From positions 1 to 10,777 of the forward strand of contig CATMOC010000079.1 of assembly GCA_950071955.1 (NCBI GenBank): a stretch of DNA of 10,777 nt, in the 5' to 3' direction. Under the pieces are notes generated by a model that worked only from the letters and a program-made list of their open reading frames with translations, did no database searches and was not told the origin of the DNA. This DNA comes from an uncultured Mesorhizobium sp. (GTDB taxonomy: Bacteria > Pseudomonadota > Alphaproteobacteria > Rhizobiales > Rhizobiaceae). Positions 7,050 through 10,777 of this stretch are shown piece after piece. The translations under genes were made by a program, and so were the position numbers. Every line of letters begins with the position of its first letter. Position 1 is the stretch's first letter.

Positions 7050-8318
7050 CTAGCCGCCACCGTCCCGCAAATCCCCCGGGCTTCTCGCCCCCCGTCGTTC
7101 CCCACCCCGTCGCGCCAGCCTCGAAAACACCGTCGACGTCCTCAGTAGCGCCGTGAACCGTCCGCGCCGTGCCGCCGGCACGCCGCCGCGCGCGCCCATG
7201 CGGTAGAGGATGAAGCCGATGAAGACGACGTAGACGGCGGCCGAGAAGACGAAGAGATAGCGCGGCCCCAGCGCCTGCATGGCGGCCGAGGCGGCGAGGG
7301 GTCCGCCGATCGCGCCGAAGGAATAGAAGAGCATCAGCGCGGCATTGACGAGCACGAACTCGCCCTTTCCGGCGCGGTCGTTGGCGTGCGCGGCCGACAG
7401 CGAGAACAGCGGCATGGCGAACGAGCCGAAGACGAACACCAGCGCGAAGTTCAAGAGCCGGTCGGTCCCGGCCACCGTGGCGATGGCGAGTGCGGCGCCC
7501 AGCGAGGCGGCGGTGGTCAGGAGCAGCACCTTGCGCCGGTCCCAGCGGTCGGAGAGGTATCCGAGCGGATACTGGATGATGGCGCCGCCGATGATGCCGG
7601 CGCTGACGAAGATGACGATGTCGGCGACCGACATGCCGATCGCCTCGGCATAGACGGGCGACAGCGTGCGGAACGCGCTGTTGGTGACGCCGACCGCGAT
7701 GCAGCCGATGCAGCCGAGCGGCGAGATGCGCCAGACGCGGCCAAGGTCGAGCCTGACGTCCTCCGGTGGCGTAGGGTTCGAGCGGTCGCCGAGCGAGACC
7801 GGCACCAGCGACAACGTGATCATGATCGACATCACCGCGAAGATGGCGAAGCCGTCGGCGCCGATGGCCGGAATGAGGAACTGCGCGCCCGTCACCGAGC
7901 CGATGTCGATGATGCGGTAGAGCGCCAGCACGCGCGCCCGGCTCTCGTTGGAGACGCCGGAATTCAGCCAGCTCTCCATGATCGTGAAGAGGCCGGCGAA
8001 GCAGAAGCCGCTTGCGAAACGGATCGCGGACCACACGAGCGGATCGATCAAAAGCACCAGGAGCAGCGTGCCGACCGAGGCGATGGCAGCGAGCGCCGCG
8101 AAGGCCCGCACGTGCCCCACCGATTTCAGGATGCGCGTCACGGCCAGGCAGCCGAGCAGAAAACCGCCGAAATAGGACGTCCCCATCAGACCGATCGTCG
8201 ACGGCTCGAACCCCTCCTGCGCGCCCCGTAGCGCGATCAGGGTACCTTGCAGGCCGTTGCCGCCAAGCAGGATGCCGGCGGCGATGAGGAGCGGGATCAG
8301 CGGCCGGATGGCGGACAT
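7050..8318 (-). CDS. Major facilitator superfamily transporter, YcaD-like
   Basis: A 422-residue inner-membrane carrier with about twelve hydrophobic segments in two halves. The loop signature LGYLSDRWDRRKVLL (from residue 252) is the MFS motif between TM2 and TM3, here in the second half. GLFTIMESWLN (109-119) is the ESWLN signature of YcaD-type transporters, whose substrate is generally unknown. The substrate cannot be told from sequence. The frame is open up to 8462, but MSAIRPLIPL at 8318 is chosen because the first membrane helix begins there and the 48 extra residues look like a non-coding leader. No clear Shine-Dalgarno is seen. The tail after about residue 385 is rich in Arg and Gly (GERRGARSPGDLRDGGG) and probably cytoplasmic. 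It is divergent from aspS and convergent with the gene at 4980. Its composition matches the high-GC flanks, so it looks native. Confidence 0.9.
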   Translation of the reverse strand: MSAIRPLIPLLIAAGILLGGNGLQGTLIALRGAQEGFEPSTIGLMGTSYFGGFLLGCLAVTRILKSVGHVRAFAALAAIASVGTLLLVLLIDPLVWSAIRFASGFCFAGLFTIMESWLNSGVSNESRARVLALYRIIDIGSVTGAQFLIPAIGADGFAIFAVMSIMITLSLVPVSLGDRSNPTPPEDVRLDLGRVWRISPLGCIGCIAVGVTNSAFRTLSPVYAEAIGMSVADIVIFVSAGIIGGAIIQYPLGYLSDRWDRRKVLLLTTAASLGAALAIATVAGTDRLLNFALVFVFGSFAMPLFSLSAAHANDRAGKGEFVLVNAALMLFYSFGAIGGPLAASAAMQALGPRYLFVFSAAVYVVFIGFILYRMGARGGVPAARRGRFTALLRTSTVFSRLARRGGERRGARSPGDLRDGGG

Positions 8319-8378
8319 AGAAACTTTGCATGCTGAAGCGAATGGGGTGCGAATGATGGACCGCGCCGCCACAGGCTT

Positions 8379-8384
8379 ATTGTA
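8379..8384 (-). promoter_or_regulatory. Candidate -10 element for the MFS gene
   Basis: The - strand reads TACAAT here, five of six to the sigma70 -10 consensus, in otherwise GC-rich DNA. The transcript would begin near 8372, about 54 bases before the start codon at 8318. No good -35 lies at the usual distance; the best match, TTCTCA, is about 19 bases away. Weak evidence. Confidence 0.3.
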
Positions 8385-8440
8385 CCACGCGACCCTATTC
8401 GGTTGAGAATGCGGCAGGGTTTCGGCCTTCGGGTCGCATC

Positions 8441-8470
8441 CTTGACAAAAGACGGCCTGCATGCGCTTTT
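8441..8470 (+). promoter_or_regulatory. Candidate aspS promoter (CTTGAC -35 element)
   Basis: CTTGACA at 8441-8447 contains a perfect TTGACA (8442-8447) and matches the CTTGAC form favoured by alphaproteobacterial housekeeping sigma factors. The -10 would be around 8464-8470, where the sequence is CGCTTTT, a poor match. If real, transcription starts near 8475-8478. That excludes the in-frame ATG at 8461 and supports the aspS start at 8545, with a leader of about 70 bases. Confidence 0.45.
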
Positions 8471-8484
8471 CCGCGCGGATTCGA

Positions 8485-8513
8485 GGGGCCGGGCGACATG
8501 CGCCGACGGCCCC
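8485..8513 (+). other. Strong hairpin in the aspS leader
   Basis: GGGGCCG (8485-8491) pairs with CGGCCCC (8507-8513). The stem continues inward as GGCG (8492-8495) with CGCC (8501-8504), leaving a 2-base bulge (8505-8506) and the loop ACATG (8496-8500). That is eleven GC-rich pairs ending 31 bases before the aspS ATG. No T run follows, so it is not a standard terminator. It could affect translation or mRNA stability, or be chance in high-GC DNA. Confidence 0.4.
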
Positions 8514-8544
8514 GTCACCGTTCCTCGAGAAGACCGGAATTCCG

Positions 8545-10335
8545 ATGCATCGCTACCGCAGCCATACCTGCGCCCAACTCCGCAAGTCCGACGAGGGCTC
8601 GACCGTGCGCCTGTCCGGCTGGGTCCACCGCGTCCGCGACCATGGCGGGCTTCTCTTCATCGACCTGCGCGACCATTACGGCCTGACCCAGATCGTCGCC
8701 GACCCCGACTCGCCCGCATTCAGGACCGCCGAGAAGCTGCGCGGCGAGTGGGTCATCCGCGTCGACGGCAAGGTCAAGGCGCGCACGCGCGAGACGGTCA
8801 ACCCGAACCTGCCGACCGGCGAGATCGAAATCTTCGCGCAGGAGATGGAGGTGCTCTCCTCCGCCAGGGAACTGCCGCTGCCCGTCTTCGGCGAGCCCGA
8901 CTATCCCGAGGACATCCGCCTCAAGTACCGCTTCCTCGACCTGCGCCGCGACACGCTGCATCGCAACATCGTGCAGCGCACGAAGATCATCGCCGAGATG
9001 CGAAGGCGCATGGCGGAGGTGGGCTTCACCGAATATTCGACGCCGATCCTGACCGCGTCCTCGCCCGAGGGCGCGCGCGACTTCCTGGTGCCCTCGCGCA
9101 TCCATCCCGGCACGTTCTACGCGCTGCCGCAGGCGCCGCAGCAGTACAAGCAGCTCATCATGATGTCGGGCTTCGATCGCTACTTCCAGATCGCGCCCTG
9201 CTTCCGCGACGAGGACCCGCGCGCCGACCGGCTGCCGGGCGAATTCTACCAGCTCGACCTCGAGATGAGCTTCGTCGAGCAGGACGACGTGCTGGGCACC
9301 ATGGAGCCCGTGCTGCGCGGCGTCTTCGAGGCCTTCGCCAACGGCAAGCCTGTCACTCAGGAGTTTCCCCGCATCCCCTATGACGAGGCGATCCTGAAAT
9401 ACGGCTCCGACAAGCCGGATCTCAGAAACCCGATCGAGATGCAGGACGTCTCGGAGCATTTCCGCGGCTCCGGCTTCAAGGTGTTCGCCAACATCCTCGC
9501 CAACGATCCCGCGGCGGCCGTCTGGGCCATTCCCGCGCCGACCGGCGGCAGCAGAGCCTTTTGCGACCGCATGAATTCGTGGGCGCAAGGCGAGGGTCAA
9601 CCCGGCCTCGGCTACATCTTCTGGCGCGAGGAGGGCGGCAAGGTCGAGGGCGCCGGCCCGATCGCCAAGAACATCGGCGAGGAGCGCACGGAGGCCGTGC
9701 GCCTGCAACTCGGCCTCAAGCCGGGCGACGCCTGCTTCTTCGCCGCCGGCGACCCGAAGAAATTCTACCCCTTCGCAGGTGCTGCCCGCACGCGGGCGGG
9801 CGAGGAACTGAACCTCGTCGACCGCGACCGCTTCGCGCTCGCCTGGATCGTGGACTTCCCCTTCTTCGAATGGGACGAGGAGGAAAAGCGCATCGATTTC
9901 GGCCACAACCCCTTCACCATGCCGCGCGGCGGGCTGGGGGCGCTGGAGACCGAGGAGCCGCTGTCGATCAAGGCCTACCAGTACGACCTCGTCTGCAACG
10001 GCTTCGAGATCGCGTCCGGCGGCATCCGCAACCATCTTCCCGAGGTGATGGTGAAGGCGTTCGGCATCGTCGGGCTCGACCATACGGTTGTCGAGGAGCG
10101 CTTCGGCGGCCTCTACCGCGCCTTCCAGTACGGAGCCCCGCCGCATGGCGGCATGGCGGCCGGCATCGATCGCATCGTCATGCTTCTGGTCGGCGCCAAG
10201 AACCTGCGCGAGATCACCATGTTCCCGATGAACCAGCAGGCGCAGGACCTTCTGATGGGCGCGCCGTCGGAGGCGTCGCCGACGCAGTTGCGTGAACTCT
10301 CGCTGCGCGTCAATCCGGTCAAGAAGGAAAGCTAG
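8545..10335 (+). CDS. aspS: Aspartyl-tRNA synthetase, probably non-discriminating (Asp/Asn)
   Basis: A 596-residue bacterial-type class IIb synthetase that charges tRNA(Asp) with aspartate. In order: an N-terminal OB-fold anticodon domain (about 1-105), class II motif 1 around FTEYSTPIL (161-169), [10 protein letters not shown] in the active site (from 195), motif 2 [15 protein letters not shown] (from 220), the bacterial GAD insertion (about 290-420), and motif 3 [14 protein letters not shown] (from 535). In VRDHGG the H33 corresponds to His31 of Pseudomonas aeruginosa AspRS, which is linked to also accepting tRNA(Asn); discriminating E. coli has Leu there. Many alphaproteobacteria make Asn-tRNA through GatCAB, so a non-discriminating enzyme fits. 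The ATG at 8545 is chosen over the in-frame one at 8461 because MHRYRSHTC is the normal start and the promoter candidate lies too close to 8461. A purine-rich GAGAAG (8527-8532) precedes it. Confidence 0.97.
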   Translation: MHRYRSHTCAQLRKSDEGSTVRLSGWVHRVRDHGGLLFIDLRDHYGLTQIVADPDSPAFRTAEKLRGEWVIRVDGKVKARTRETVNPNLPTGEIEIFAQEMEVLSSARELPLPVFGEPDYPEDIRLKYRFLDLRRDTLHRNIVQRTKIIAEMRRRMAEVGFTEYSTPILTASSPEGARDFLVPSRIHPGTFYALPQAPQQYKQLIMMSGFDRYFQIAPCFRDEDPRADRLPGEFYQLDLEMSFVEQDDVLGTMEPVLRGVFEAFANGKPVTQEFPRIPYDEAILKYGSDKPDLRNPIEMQDVSEHFRGSGFKVFANILANDPAAAVWAIPAPTGGSRAFCDRMNSWAQGEGQPGLGYIFWREEGGKVEGAGPIAKNIGEERTEAVRLQLGLKPGDACFFAAGDPKKFYPFAGAARTRAGEELNLVDRDRFALAWIVDFPFFEWDEEEKRIDFGHNPFTMPRGGLGALETEEPLSIKAYQYDLVCNGFEIASGGIRNHLPEVMVKAFGIVGLDHTVVEERFGGLYRAFQYGAPPHGGMAAGIDRIVMLLVGAKNLREITMFPMNQQAQDLLMGAPSEASPTQLRELSLRVNPVKKES

Positions 10336-10339
10336 GACG

Positions 10340-10777
10340 ATGGCCGCCGGCCCGCGCGTCCTCGTCACTGGTTTCGAGCCTTTCCCGGGCGCGCCGGTGA
10401 ACCCCACCGAATGGCTCATCAGGAGCCTGACGGAGGAGCCGCCGCTCGACCATCTGGCACATGTCGAGGCATTCCGCGCCGTCGTGCTCCCGGTCGACTA
10501 CGCCGCTGTCGGCCCGCGCCTGTCCGAACTCGGACGCGAATTCGCCCCCGACATCGCGATCCATTTCGGCTTGGCCGACGAATGCTCCGGCTTCCGCCTG
10601 GAACGGCTCGCCCGCAACCGCTTCGCCGCCGACCGCCCCGACAATTCGGGCGCCCTGCGCGATGCGGGCCGGGTCTGCGCCGGCCCCGACACGCTGGAAT
10701 CCGGCCTGCCGCTTCATGCGATCCACGACCGGCTCGCGGAGATGAACCTGCCGGTCGAATGGTCCGACGACGCCGGC
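10340..10777 (+). CDS. pcp: Pyrrolidone-carboxylate peptidase (C15), 3'-truncated by window edge
   Basis: The 146 visible residues begin VLVTGFEPFPGAPVNPTEWL (residues 7-26), the N-terminal signature of pyroglutamyl peptidase I. This cytoplasmic cysteine peptidase removes N-terminal pyroglutamate from peptides; the family is usually about 200-220 residues. The FRLERLARN segment (85-93) carries E88, matching the catalytic glutamate of the family's ERVAxN motif. The fragment ends at SDDAG, just before the expected catalytic cysteine (S-x-D-A-G-x-Y-x-C in relatives), so the active-site Cys and His cannot be checked. The residues before the ER motif (LADECSGFR) differ from the usual Gly/Arg-rich form, so a diverged C15-like protein is possible. 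The ATG at 10340 lies 4 bases after the aspS stop, with AAGGA at 10324-10328 upstream, which suggests co-transcription with aspS. Confidence 0.85.
   Translation, partial: MAAGPRVLVTGFEPFPGAPVNPTEWLIRSLTEEPPLDHLAHVEAFRAVVLPVDYAAVGPRLSELGREFAPDIAIHFGLADECSGFRLERLARNRFAADRPDNSGALRDAGRVCAGPDTLESGLPLHAIHDRLAEMNLPVEWSDDAG

Noticed and set aside
6865..7053. Short GTG-started frame after the nuclease-vWA gene, considered as a partner or antitoxin
   Set aside because: No ribosome-binding site, proline-rich low-complexity end, overlap with the convergent transporter stop, and no family resemblance.
7036..8331. 431-residue - strand frame and the + strand frame 7386-8231 over the MFS gene
   Set aside because: Neither has the membrane-segment pattern; both are Arg/His/Asp-rich frame shadows of the clear transporter at 7050-8318.
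8319..8462. 48-residue N-terminal extension of the MFS gene
   Set aside because: It is hydrophilic, unlike the family, and overlaps the probable promoter region; the first membrane helix follows the ATG at 8318 directly.
8461..8544. In-frame upstream start for aspS adding 28 residues
   Set aside because: The extra residues are not part of AspRS proteins and the ATG lies within or before the likely promoter; ATG at 8545 gives the family N-terminus.
8515..10419. 634-residue open frame on the - strand opposite aspS
   Set aside because: It mirrors aspS codons across its whole length, is rich in Ala/Glu/Arg/Val-type shadow composition, and shows no domain.

Overview
The window is high-GC DNA from an alphaproteobacterium, most likely of the order Hyphomicrobiales (Rhizobiales, Mesorhizobium/Phyllobacteriaceae-like). 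This rests on protein character and on the order ppk-ppx-rnd-(...)-aspS, which I recall as common in that order. I could not run a taxonomic search.

Layout. 1-3427 (+): the 3' part of polyphosphate kinase (ppk) overlaps exopolyphosphatase (ppx) by one base, so a synthetic and a degradative enzyme for polyphosphate are probably made from one transcript. 3443-4594 (-): ribonuclease D (rnd), convergent with ppx after a 15-base gap. 4595-4979: a 385-base gene-free stretch with a G-quadruplex-type G-run cluster, a hairpin and a sigma70-like promoter. 4980-6791 (+): a lone 603-residue gene of visibly lower GC. 7050-8318 (-): a 12-TM major facilitator transporter of YcaD type. 8545-10335 (+): aspartyl-tRNA synthetase (aspS), with a CTTGAC-type -35 element and a strong hairpin in its leader. 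10340-10777 (+): the 5' part of a pyrrolidone-carboxylate peptidase (pcp-like), cut by the window edge.

The standout is the gene at 4980-6791. The flanking genes are housekeeping or ordinary transport genes with about 65-67% GC in spot-counted lines. This gene counts about 50-57% and has a TTG start. It carries what read as a PD-(D/E)xK nuclease core (D378, E396-x-K398) and a compact C-terminal von Willebrand A-like domain with a complete-looking metal-ion site (D494-x-S496-x-S498, T550, D571). A nuclease joined to a vWA module, alone between conserved genes and with its own promoter and hairpin, fits an acquired nucleic-acid-targeting (possibly anti-phage) cassette. That function is inference; I do not recognise the full-length family.

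I saw no tRNA, rRNA, CRISPR array, insertion sequence or attachment site. Several long antisense open frames opposite ppk/ppx, rnd and aspS are high-GC shadows and are left out.
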